From assembly GCF_035083965.1 (NCBI RefSeq), contig NC_089730.1, positions 20,842,527-20,906,526 on the forward strand: DNA of 64,000 nt, read 5' to 3'. The notes under the pieces are model-generated. The model was not told the origin of the DNA and ran no database searches. It was given only the letters and a program-made list of their open reading frames with translations. Below, piece after piece: positions 1-9,100 of the stretch (positions are counted from its first letter, which is position 1; each line of letters begins with the position of its first letter). A program made the translations under genes and the position numbers. Source of the DNA: Branchiostoma lanceolatum. Taxonomy: Eukaryota > Chordata > Leptocardii > Amphioxiformes > Branchiostomatidae.

Positions 1-956
1 TGTTTAATTGGCCGGTCATCATGGGTAAGTATGCGGTGTTGAGTGAGGGACGTGCGACCTCTGTCCCCTGGATGACGACTGAAAACGTCAGAATAACGCT
101 GGAGGAGGTCAGAGAGTTGGCACGCCTCATCCGGGGAAAGGTGGGTGGTGTCGACACTGGGAGGAGTGGTGCTGGCCAAAGGATCTTGTTCGGCGATGTC
201 ATCATCGTCTAATGGCAGGAAGGATCCCAGTGGCATGGCTGCTTTCAGCGTGACAGGTTCATCTGATGTGTTGGTCACCTCACAAACCGTTTCAGAGTTG
301 TTGACTGTGGCGACAGTTCTGGCAATGGCGAACCCTTTGTCGGTGTAGGGGCGTGGTTCCAATAAACCAGCGTAGTCATTAGGGATGGGGCGTGTCGCCA
401 TTCCGGGTGTAAGGCGGACCGGTATCGCCATGACGGAATGCGGGGGCACTAAGGTGGTGCGACATACAGCGGCATGGCAAACTGTGGGAAGCAGCTGAGA
501 TGACGTTAGGAGTGGTAGGTGTTGTCCTCCGATAGTCAGTGTACCCCTGCCAGCATCAAGGATGGCCTGTTGGGAAACGCAGAAGTCCCAACCGAGGAGG
601 GCAGGTTGATCTGCATCACGGACGACATGGACGGGATGAGTTGCTTCACGGTCGCCCAGGTGGATGTGTAGGTCAATAACTCCAATAGTGTCCAACACTT
701 GACCGGTAACTGACCGCGCCGGAGTAAATTGCTTCATCAGGGGACGACACCGCAGATGGGGGATGGAGTTATACAGTTGTTCGCTAATGAGGGAAATGGC
801 TGATCCTGTGTCAATAAGTGTGTTCGTGGCTGACCCCTCCAAGATGGCGGAAATGTGGGATGTGGGCGGGAATCGGTGGGAGGGGTGCTGTGAGGGGGCC
901 TGCGGTTGGTCTACTGACGCCCGGCCCGCGGCATCAGAGGAAGGCCGTTTCCCTGG
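1..956 (-). CDS. Ty3/gypsy retrotransposon Pol, N-terminal part (partial)
   Basis: Reading the minus strand in the frame -1 to Gag gives an uninterrupted frame from about 956 to the window edge. It contains an aspartic-protease active site LIDTGSAISLI (about 790-825), a retropepsin-like region with LLGWDFC about 60 codons on, and at the left edge the sequence that precedes the reverse transcriptase core in Ty3/gypsy elements (SDVFSRHPGD, then TQHRI and DRPIK). The RT, RNase H and integrase should lie to the left of the window. No stop codon is seen in this part, so the element may be young. There is no start codon of its own near the protease, so expression probably depends on the frameshift site at 947-953. 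The protease processes the polyprotein in the particle. Family assignment is from motif recognition; lineage within Ty3/gypsy is not determined. Confidence 0.85.
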
Positions 957-2953
957 TCAGCAAAACGGACTGATCTGGAAGGTGAGCGGGAGTGGTTGCG
1001 GTCTGAAGACGGCTGGCGGTATGGAGAGCGAGACCGCGAGTCAGTGGAGTGACGGTACGGGGAGTTGGGGCGGTCTGAAGACGACTGGTGGTATGGAGAG
1101 CGAGACCGCGAGTCAGTGGAGTGACGGTACGGGGAGTTGGGGCGGTCTGAAGACGACTGGTGGTATGGAGAGCGAGACCGCGAGCCAGTGGAGTGACGGT
1201 ACGGGGAGTTGGGGCGGACATTGTCCGATGGGTGAGATGGGGAACGGGCACGAGTGTCTGTAGTTCCGCGGTATGGTGAACGTGAATGGCTGTTGGCGAA
1301 GGAACCGTTACGGTACGGTGAGCGGGAACGATCGGCAGGCGGTTGGTGGAAAGGTGAGGTTGAACCGGAGCGGGCTTCGTCGTAGGGCCTGGGTCCTGGG
1401 GACAGCTGCTGGCTTCGGAACAGGTTGGTGAGGATAGAGACCTGCTCGGTCAGGGTGGCCACGGCTGTGTGCAAATCGTCTCGCTGGACGGCATTCACCG
1501 GTTGCTCTCGAGTTTCCCGCGGGGCAGAGGCGGCCACTGCTTGCTCGTAGAGGGTGGCAATCTCTGCAGCCTCTTCGATGGTGGCAGGGTTTCGCTCCAT
1601 CACTCGGAGGCGCGTGGCAGCATCAATGCCTTGTGTAAAGTATTGGAGGGCAACCCCCTTGATGGCAGGCTCGTTGTAGCGTTTTGACGCGTTTTGATGC
1701 GTTGTAGCGTATGCACGCCGGACCAGTTCTTCTAGTTCTGCTGCGAATACGATGAATGACTCACCAGGTTGGCGTTTCCGTTGCGCTAGGGATTGTTGGA
1801 AACTGAAGGTAAACCTGTCTTGAGAAAAGGCATGTGACAGCATCCCGAGGAGGTTGGTGTAATCACGGCGGACGTCCTGTTGGAGGCTCTGGAAGTATGT
1901 TAATGCAGGTCCATCCAGGAAGGTGGGGAGGATACGTGCTCGTACGTCAGGGGTGTACTGATGGGCGTCTGCGTAAACCTCAAATTTACCAAGCCAGACA
2001 TGGAAGTCTTCCTCCCCCTTGCCAAGGAAGTGCGCTGGTAGGTGCGTTTTGAGGTGTAGTGGGGTAGCTGGAACCGGCCCGGAACCTGTCTGTGGTGCGG
2101 GTGGTGGCGGTTGTTTCCATGTAGCACCTGACGACATACCGGGTGGTGGTAGTTGGTATGTAGCACCTGCGGACGTACCGGGTGGTGGTGGTTGTTTGAA
2201 TGTGGCACCTGGAGCTGTACCGGGTGGTGATAGTTGGTATGTAGCACCTGCGGACGTACCGGGTGGTGGTGGTGGTTGTTTCCATGTAGCACCTGACGAC
2301 ATACCGGGTGGTGGTAGTTGGTATGTAGCACCTGCGGACGTACCAGGTGGTGGTGGTTGTTTGAATGTGGCACCTGGAGCTGTACCGGGTGGTGATAGTT
2401 GGTATGTAGCACCTACCGAAGTACCGGGTCGTGGTGGTTGGTATGTAGCACCTGCCGAAGTACCGGGTGGTGGTGGTTGGTAGGTAGCACCTGCCGAAGT
2501 ACCGGGTGGTGGTGGTTGGTATGTAGCACCTGCCGAAGTACCGGGTGGTGGTGGTTGGTATGTAGCACCTGCCGAAGTACCGGGTGGTGGTGGTTGGTAG
2601 GTAGCACCTGCCGAAGTACCGGGTGGTGGTGGTTGTTGGAATGTGGCACTTGGAGATGTACTAGGTGGTGGTAGTAGGTATGTAGCATCTGAAGACATAT
2701 CAGGTGGTGGTGGTGGTTGTTGGAATGTGGCACCTAATTCTAATGATGTACTAGGTTGTGTTGGTTGCTGGACTGTAGCACCTGAAGGCGTAGGAGCGGT
2801 TAAAGCTGGTCCGGGGAACCGCTGTGTGAGACCCGCCTGAGTAGGCGAAGTCACTAGAGGTGCACGTGAGTTTGTCGATGTCATCGGGTTATAATGAGGA
2901 AACGAAACTTCAGAGTCAATGACAAATTCCCCCGGATTGTTAGTCGATGTCAT
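911..2953 (-). CDS. gag: Ty3/gypsy retrotransposon Gag
   Basis: A 680-residue open frame. Residues about 50-300 are a low-complexity Pro/Gly/Thr region of 12-14 residue repeats (PPPGTSAGATYQ type). Residues about 305-490 look like a retrotransposon capsid domain (FLGKGEEDFHVWLGKFE, then a helical stretch ending in AAEIATLYEQAVAA). The tail, about 550-670, is an Arg/Ser-rich repeat (SRSPYR units). I see no cysteine in the whole protein, so the usual CCHC zinc knuckle is absent; the basic SR tail may take over RNA binding (inference). The start at 2953 is the first ATG giving the full repeat region; a second in-frame ATG lies 23 codons in. It ends at TAG 911-913, and Pol follows in the -1 frame. 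Confidence 0.85.
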   Translation of the reverse strand: MTSTNNPGEFVIDSEVSFPHYNPMTSTNSRAPLVTSPTQAGLTQRFPGPALTAPTPSGATVQQPTQPSTSLELGATFQQPPPPPDMSSDATYLLPPPSTSPSATFQQPPPPGTSAGATYQPPPPGTSAGATYQPPPPGTSAGATYQPPPPGTSAGATYQPPPPGTSAGATYQPPRPGTSVGATYQLSPPGTAPGATFKQPPPPGTSAGATYQLPPPGMSSGATWKQPPPPPGTSAGATYQLSPPGTAPGATFKQPPPPGTSAGATYQLPPPGMSSGATWKQPPPPAPQTGSGPVPATPLHLKTHLPAHFLGKGEEDFHVWLGKFEVYADAHQYTPDVRARILPTFLDGPALTYFQSLQQDVRRDYTNLLGMLSHAFSQDRFTFSFQQSLAQRKRQPGESFIVFAAELEELVRRAYATTHQNASKRYNEPAIKGVALQYFTQGIDAATRLRVMERNPATIEEAAEIATLYEQAVAASAPRETREQPVNAVQRDDLHTAVATLTEQVSILTNLFRSQQLSPGPRPYDEARSGSTSPFHQPPADRSRSPYRNGSFANSHSRSPYRGTTDTRARSPSHPSDNVRPNSPYRHSTGSRSRSPYHQSSSDRPNSPYRHSTDSRSRSPYHQSSSDRPNSPYRHSTDSRSRSPYRQPSSDRNHSRSPSRSVRFADQGNGLPLMPRAGRQ
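947..953 (-). promoter_or_regulatory. Probable -1 ribosomal frameshift heptamer between gag and pol
   Basis: The minus strand reads G GGA AAC with exactly the zero-frame phasing required for X XXY YYZ slippage (gag codons CAG GGA AAC). Shifting back one base gives GGG AAA CGG and enters the pol frame just after its last upstream stop (TGA 957-959) and before the gag stop (911-913). The overlap usable for shifting is only about 43 bases, so the placement is unlikely to be chance. GC-rich sequence follows, but I could not fold it. The same heptamer serves gag-pro of some betaretroviruses and PEG10. Confidence 0.75.
1008..1220 (-). repeat. 72-bp tandem repeat inside gag (SR-rich tail)
   Basis: About three near-identical 72-bp units begin at about 999, 1071 and 1143. 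Each encodes 24 residues of the type SPYRHSTDSRSRSPYHQ. The period is a multiple of three, so the frame is kept. Confidence 0.85.
2095..2790 (-). repeat. Minisatellite coding the Pro/Gly-rich Gag repeats
   Basis: Units of 36-42 bases containing GTAGCACCTG and GTACCGGGTGG on the plus strand recur about 17 times, with a higher-order duplication of a roughly 155-bp block (2119-2273 and about 2277-2430). All unit lengths are multiples of three. Confidence 0.85.
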
Positions 2954-3148
2954 ACGACGAGATAACCCAAGCTACGGGCGAACGGGAATGTGGCAGTAGC
3001 CTACCTTCTGTTGGGACGCGTACAGGTTTCAGAACAGAACACACGTGGTCCGGGGGGGAGGGGGGCATCGGCCAGACGGAGCTGCGGGAAGCGATTTTTC
3101 CGGCAGGGACGAGTAAGACTAGTGGTGCATCGACGGAGAAGGTTCGAA

Positions 3149-3162
3149 CACCGCTGCCATCA
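3149..3162 (-). other. Candidate primer binding site (tRNA-Leu type)
   Basis: In element sense the 14 bases TGATGGCAGCGGTG differ at one position from the complement of the 3' end of a metazoan tRNA-Leu including CCA. They lie one base from a putative LTR end in CA. The tRNA sequence is recalled knowledge, not searched. Confidence 0.5.
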
Positions 3163-3163
3163 G

Positions 3164-3716
3164 TGTAAGACTCCAATCATGGTAGTCAAAGACGATAGGA
3201 GACGAATGTGACGGGAAGAAGGTCTATAATCAGGAACACAACATAGAACAAAGAATCTCTCTCTCTTGGGTCGTACCACTCTCCGCCCGGGGGGTGGCGG
3301 CTTCAACTATTCGAACTTTACAATATCTTTGGATAGAACGTGAAGATTGACCACACTTCCGCGTTCGGCCGCAAGCCCTTCTGCTACGACCCGGAAGTAA
3401 ATTACGCCTGATAATGCTGAAACGGTAGCACGGAAACCCCCATGCAGTGCGAAATCTACGACAGAATTTAACACAAGAAGGCTCATTTGGGGCCAACTTT
3501 GAGTGTGCAAGTCTCGTTCGAAAATCATATTTGGATCTCCAAGTGTATCGCAGGAGCTTGGACAGCTTCTTGACATTACGGGGACACATTTATATGCATG
3601 ATTTGGCCTTTCGTGCGAGATCTATTGAGTTTTTACGCGACCATGTCTTGTGCCTCAAATCGGCGCGTAACAAATCGCGCAACACTGCTTCCGCCGGTGA
3701 AAGGTCAAAGTTTACA
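3164..3716 (-). repeat. Putative 5' LTR of the retrotransposon
   Basis: In element sense the block starts TGTAAAC at 3716 and ends GTCTTACA at 3164, giving short TGTAA/TTACA inverted ends next to the primer site. A TATAAA box lies at 3589-3594 (element sense). The other LTR is outside the window, so the boundaries are inferred from the ends only and there is no target-site check. Confidence 0.5.
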
Positions 3717-3767
3717 TACCTGATTACCTTAGTGTCAACTCATGGTAGCAAAACACAGTTTTCGGCC

Positions 3768-3856
3768 TAGAGTAGAGTAGAGTAGAGTAGAGTAGAGTAG
3801 AGTAGAGTAGAGTAGAGTAGAGTAGAGTAGAGTAGAGTAGAGTAGAGTAGAGTAGA
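3768..3856 (+). repeat. AGAGT pentanucleotide microsatellite
   Basis: About 17 perfect copies of AGAGT in a row, directly beyond the LTR. Confidence 0.95.
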
Positions 3857-5722
3857 ATTTTCGGTCAGGTAGGACTGTTCCAGTTTAGACCGGTCTTCAT
3901 TGTTGAATTCCAATTCACTCAACTGTGAAAAGGAGATTTGGGGGCCTATGGAGATTTCTATAGTTAGGGCCACAAGGTGACTAGCTTCTGACTGGTAAAA
4001 ATTATAGTTAAAACGAATGTTTTTGAGTTTAGGGTACAACCTACAAATAATTTTTTTTTAAATCCAAAAAATTCTGTCGGCGTATCGCGTTTTGACGCCC
4101 TCTTTGAAATGCCCCTCAGCGGAGGTCAAATAACTGCCAAAACACAGTTACGTCATGAAGCGGATTTATTCACGCTTTGGAAAACCTTCACAATCCAAGT
4201 CATACAGACTCAAAGTCGACGCAATACTATACCACGCAGCATACTTTTCACTTGGCTGCCTCTCACATGAGACTTTCTAAGAGGCATTCACGAATCTAGC
4301 CGTACTTCTTTAAGAGGGCCTGCATGCCCCTTTTACGTAGAGCGTAATCGGCCGTTTTATTTTCACGTAGAGCATTCCCGACCACTCCATAATTTAGCGT
4401 AGAGCGTAGGGGGGCTTTCTGAATTTAGCGTAGAGCGTAGGGAGGCTTTCTGAATTTAGCGTATTACGTAGCCGGCCCTCCGAATTTATCGTAGAGCGTT
4501 GTCGGGACCCCCCCCCCCCCCCCCCCTGCAGGCCCTCCTTTAAGTACTCGCGTCATGGACTCCCGGGGGTCGCGGATAGAAACGCTAACCGACCACAAAA
4601 CGGTATATTTTAACCCCATTGACATTGTTTTGGGAGTGTCTGTCTGTCTGCCTGTTTGTGTTTCCGGATTTTTATAGTCAGCATAACCCAAGAACCTCTG
4701 GATGGATTATGATGATATTTGGTATTTTGTATAAATGTTGGGAACACAAAGGTCAAGTTCAATTTTGTGCCCTCCTGTATATGACATTGGTACTATAGCA
4801 GAACTACCTTCTTTTTTGTATCTTTTGACCTAGACGTGCCAAGGTCTTATTATTTTGGTGGCAGATAATTATTTCAAGTGGCAATTAGTAAAGTATTGAG
4901 CTGTCAACATTGTGACCTGTATAAGTCAGTTAATGGTGTACATGACCAAGCATAGATTATGCAAATGTATAATTTATTTGCACTATCAACACATTTCATG
5001 AAGATATGAGGGCTCCAAACTCTTGTTTCCAAATAAGTCTTAGTTGGTATGTTCTATTTCCCCCAATCTACGCTGTCACATATATTCACTCTTAACGTAG
5101 TGACGTCACTCATCCTCTTGCACGTGAGAATAATATAAGGCTGAGTTCCGGATAGGATGGGAATTCATTACATTTCTGCAATAACATGGCAAGTATACAT
5201 GTACATGCGATCCTTCTTCTGTACAGCCATATGCCACGCAGATATAGCAAAACTATTGCTTTTTGGTTAGATATTACTTCACTCACATGTAACAACTCTT
5301 TACACACGAACACAAATCAAACACAAGGCAAAGTAGATCATTAAAAAGATTATAACTTCATATATCAAATAAGAGACTGACTGTTGTAATGCCTTTATCT
5401 AAAGAAACTGATAATATATATTACATTTTTTGATTGCCGATACTTCAATTTGCTGGTGACCATAGAATATTAGCAATAAAGGCCATACACCTATATAGTA
5501 AGTAAAATGCGTAAAACGGAATTTCAGCACAAATTGACTAATCTGCGAAAGCGTCATGGACAATCAGATTCAGAACCGGCTAACGTGTGTTTTTAGGTCT
5601 AATGTTCGGTATGTGTCGTGGACATGAAGTTACAATCTTCATAAAAGCGGACGGTGCTTCAATATATGGTACAGGTATGAAAGAATGAAAAGGTTTAACG
5701 CCATCGTTTGGAGACCAACCTG
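3857..5722. other. Intergenic stretch with GTAGAGCG repeats and a poly-C tract
   Basis: No convincing gene. From about 4335 to 4500 a unit of about 42 bases built on TTAGCGTAGAGCGTAG recurs four to five times with drift. A run of 19 C follows at 4508-4526. The rest, to the lectin gene's stop codon, is unremarkable AT-rich DNA that may include that gene's 3' UTR. Confidence 0.7.
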
Positions 5723-6123
5723 TCAAGATGGCGCGACTTGACAAAGAAACTTCCTGGAGGAATCAGAACACGACATATCGTTCCACTTGTCATTCTTCCA
5801 AAACTCCGCACAGTCCTCGTTGCCCCCAGCACTGTTGGGTTCTCCGGGATACCACGGCCTGAAACTTCCGAGGGAAACACCGTCGTCCCACACCCATCTC
5901 CCTTCTTGTTGAACGTCGGTCAGTCCGAACCAGAAGAAAGCGCTATTATCAGCTTTATTCTTCAGGTCGATGAGGAACTCGTTGGTTGTCGCATCTCGGG
6001 GCATGGCGAGAGTTCCGCCGTCAGAAGAACAGCTCGCAGCTGCCTCATCGTAGTTTCTCAGCTGTTTGAAGGCCTTGTAGCACAGTCGACTATGCTGGTG
6101 GTAACGATATCCGTCTGGGCAAC
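5723..6123 (-). CDS. C-type lectin domain exon (terminal exon)
   Basis: This exon codes a complete long-form C-type lectin domain of about 130 residues, beginning CPDGYRYHQHSRLCY and ending in FLCQVAPS with a TGA stop. It contains WFGL, an EPN motif and KWNDMSC. EPN together with WND is the established signature of calcium-dependent binding to mannose-type sugars, so the domain is predicted to be active. The acceptor is at 6124-6125 (AG) and the reading frame continues from the CCP9 exon. Confidence 0.9.
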
Positions 6124-9100
6124 CTATTTCGGGGAAAGAATGGTTCAAATAATCAGATTGTCTTCCCTTCATTAACATATCTATTCAGAGTTTTGGTATA
6201 AAACCTAGTTCTACCCAACCTTTCTTTATATTAGTCACTGACGAAAGATAGCGGATGCTGTCTGAAACGTCTGTTTTTATCCAGCTAGCTGCTTGAATGA
6301 ATATTTTTGGCGTATCTTACTACCTGGATGTCTATCCTTCATCAACGTAATCAGATGTGTGTGTTTCTCGGGTGTCATGTATGACATAGACAGAATACAA
6401 CACGGTGTATTCCGCATCACCCTCGGTCCCTCGTCCCTCGTCGGGTGATCCTACCCTCGGTCGGGCTGGTACCTCGGGTAATAAGGAACACCCCGTGTTG
6501 TGCTCTATATTTTTACACGACACTAGAATATAACATTTACTGTACAAATATGTTTTCCACGTGTGTATATTACATCAATTCCTTATGACGTCGTCCATCG
6601 GTTTGAATACAATTGTATGAAATTGAGCTGAAATGTGCCAATGGTGCACTTTGGTATTTGTGAGATAGAATTAGCATTAATCACATTTTGTAGCAAGTGC
6701 CTAACTTGTAATTTCCAGTCTTAACCTGTACTAAATGATAAACATAAGGATCATTTGATAAACACATGTCCCCAATCTACCCACACGCCAAATCTCAGGT
6801 CATTTACAGAAACGTCTTACTTCAAACGGCAACGGAAGCTACAAAAGTGTAAATTTGATAAGAACGAGCTTTAAAGCGAGATGTAGGTCATAATTACATG
6901 TTATATAATTACATACATCTGACAGCGCTCCCCGACCACGTTCGGTCAGCTTTGCAGGTCCGACTGCTGCCGCCAGGCGGCCCGTAACCGCTGTTACAGC
7001 TGAAGGCGCAGGTCTCGAGATACCGGAAGGAGTAACCGCTGTCACATGACATTCTCCCATTGGTGGGTCTGTACAGGGACGGACACTGCACGCCTGCAGT
7101 AGAAATAATGCAACAAAATGTTGTACATTACATAAACCCGTCCAAAAAGTTGACTTTTCAGCATCATTACATCACATCAGATTATCAACGACAATAAACT
7201 TTATTGCACATTCATGCCTTCCTACCTATCTACCTAGTCCCTTTACCCGGGTCGTTAGGGGGACATGGTAGCAACTAAGATGGCATGAACATCTGTCTCC
7301 AGGCTCGCCTAACATTGGCTAAATACATAAGGTAACATAACTGAAGTAAAAGAAAATGTATATTGAACTAGACTGGCCGTCATTTGCTTTAAGAGCAAAT
7401 TCAGGATGTTTCGCCCATACTCCTCATGCAAGAAGTGGGCTGTCCCAAAATAAGTCCGCAGCTGTCACGGTAAGGGAAATACAAGTTTATGCATAAATCA
7501 TGCAAATGATGTCCTCATTAGCATAATTCATGGCCAGGTGTGTTCGCCTTTCCTAAAGGTACCTAAATCTCAAAGATGACATCCGCAGCTTTTACGGTAA
7601 GGGACATACAGCTTCATGCATCGATTATGCAAATTGGGTCCTCATTAGCATAATTTATGGCCTGGTGTGTTTGCCTTTCCTACAGGTACCTACATCTCAA
7701 ATATGACATCCGCAGCATTTACGGTAAGGGACATACAACTTTATGCATACATTATGCGAATTAGGTCCTCATTAGCATAAGTAATTGTCAGGTGTAGTCA
7801 CCTTTCCTATAGGTACCTACATCTCAAATATAACATCCGTACCATGTAACATAAGGTACATATAACTTTCTGTAATACCATTAGTAGAGGTACCCCCTGA
7901 CATCTGCTTGGTTTTAAGTCCCAGACATGGGGAGGGCTTATGTTACAGTATGACCTACTTCTTGCTGGCCCCGACAGAAAATAACCAAATATTGCATCAA
8001 AAAATTGCAAAATAAATCATTTTGAAGTAGTGTATGCCAAAAAAAATTATGGGGTCCTTTGGGTAAATATCCAATGCACAACTAAACCAAATTTCAGGTC
8101 CTCAGGTTTCAACACCACGGCACTGGAGGCCATCATGTGCGACTTTTGTCTGAAAATGACCAAAAAACCTCCATAAAATCATTTTAAAAACTTATATCAA
8201 AAAAATTTTAAAAGGGTCTAGGGGTATACACATACTCTACCTGCATACCAAATTTCAGCTAATTTGGTCAACGGACGACCGAGAAGAAGCGATTTGAAGG
8301 TTTGACAGGAGAAGAAGAAGAAGAAGGAGAAGAAGAAGAAGAAGAAGAAGAAGAAGAAGAAGAAGAAGAAGAAGAAGAAGAAGAAGAAGAAGAAGAAACC
8401 TTACAAAAACAATATGTTTCGTTGGCGAAACATAATATATGCATATAACTGTAATATAGAAGAGTTTATAGCAGTTTTATGCTTATGTATTTTGACACCA
8501 GCGATCATAATGTTTTAATCAGTTCGTCATCTAAACTCAAGACGATCTTGCACTAACCGATGCATTCAGCTTCATTCCCCGACCAGGTTGCATCAGTCTG
8601 ACAATGTCTTTCCCGGCTGCTTGTTCGAGTGAGTTCGTAGCCTGGGTCGCAGGCGAAGTTGCAGGCCTCGGGATAGCGGAAGTTGGAGCCGCTATCACAC
8701 GTCATACTGCCGTGCAGGGGACTAGACAGGTCCGGGCATTTTACAGCTAGAATACAAACCAGTTTTAACAAGACTATGTTGCATTAAAATATGGCATGCA
8801 ACAAAAGCTGATGGTTAAAGGCAACTTCCTGAAATTCTCATCCATATGTATTTTTCACATATTTGAATTTGTTGGCTGTGTCAATCGTAAACTAACGTAA
8901 ACTAACCAATGCCGAACACTACTGAAAATAAAATGTTCAGATTTACCAAAACACGGTGTGGTTCCTGGACTATCTGTGTCGAAAGGAATAGTCCAGTTTC
9001 CTTCAGGTCCACAGGAGTACTCGGCATAGATCAGCCTGTCGTAACCAGGGTTACAGTGGAGCACACAGACGACTTCGTACTCCGCTGCTATGCTGTTAGG

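Noticed and set aside
763-1263. A 166-residue plus-strand frame with SQWSDGTGSWGG repeats
   Set aside because: It is the antisense of the gag SR repeats and protease region.
2019-2733. Glycine-rich and histidine-rich frames opposite and alongside gag
   Set aside because: Shadows of the Pro-rich minisatellite, whose unit length is a multiple of three and so leaves other frames open.
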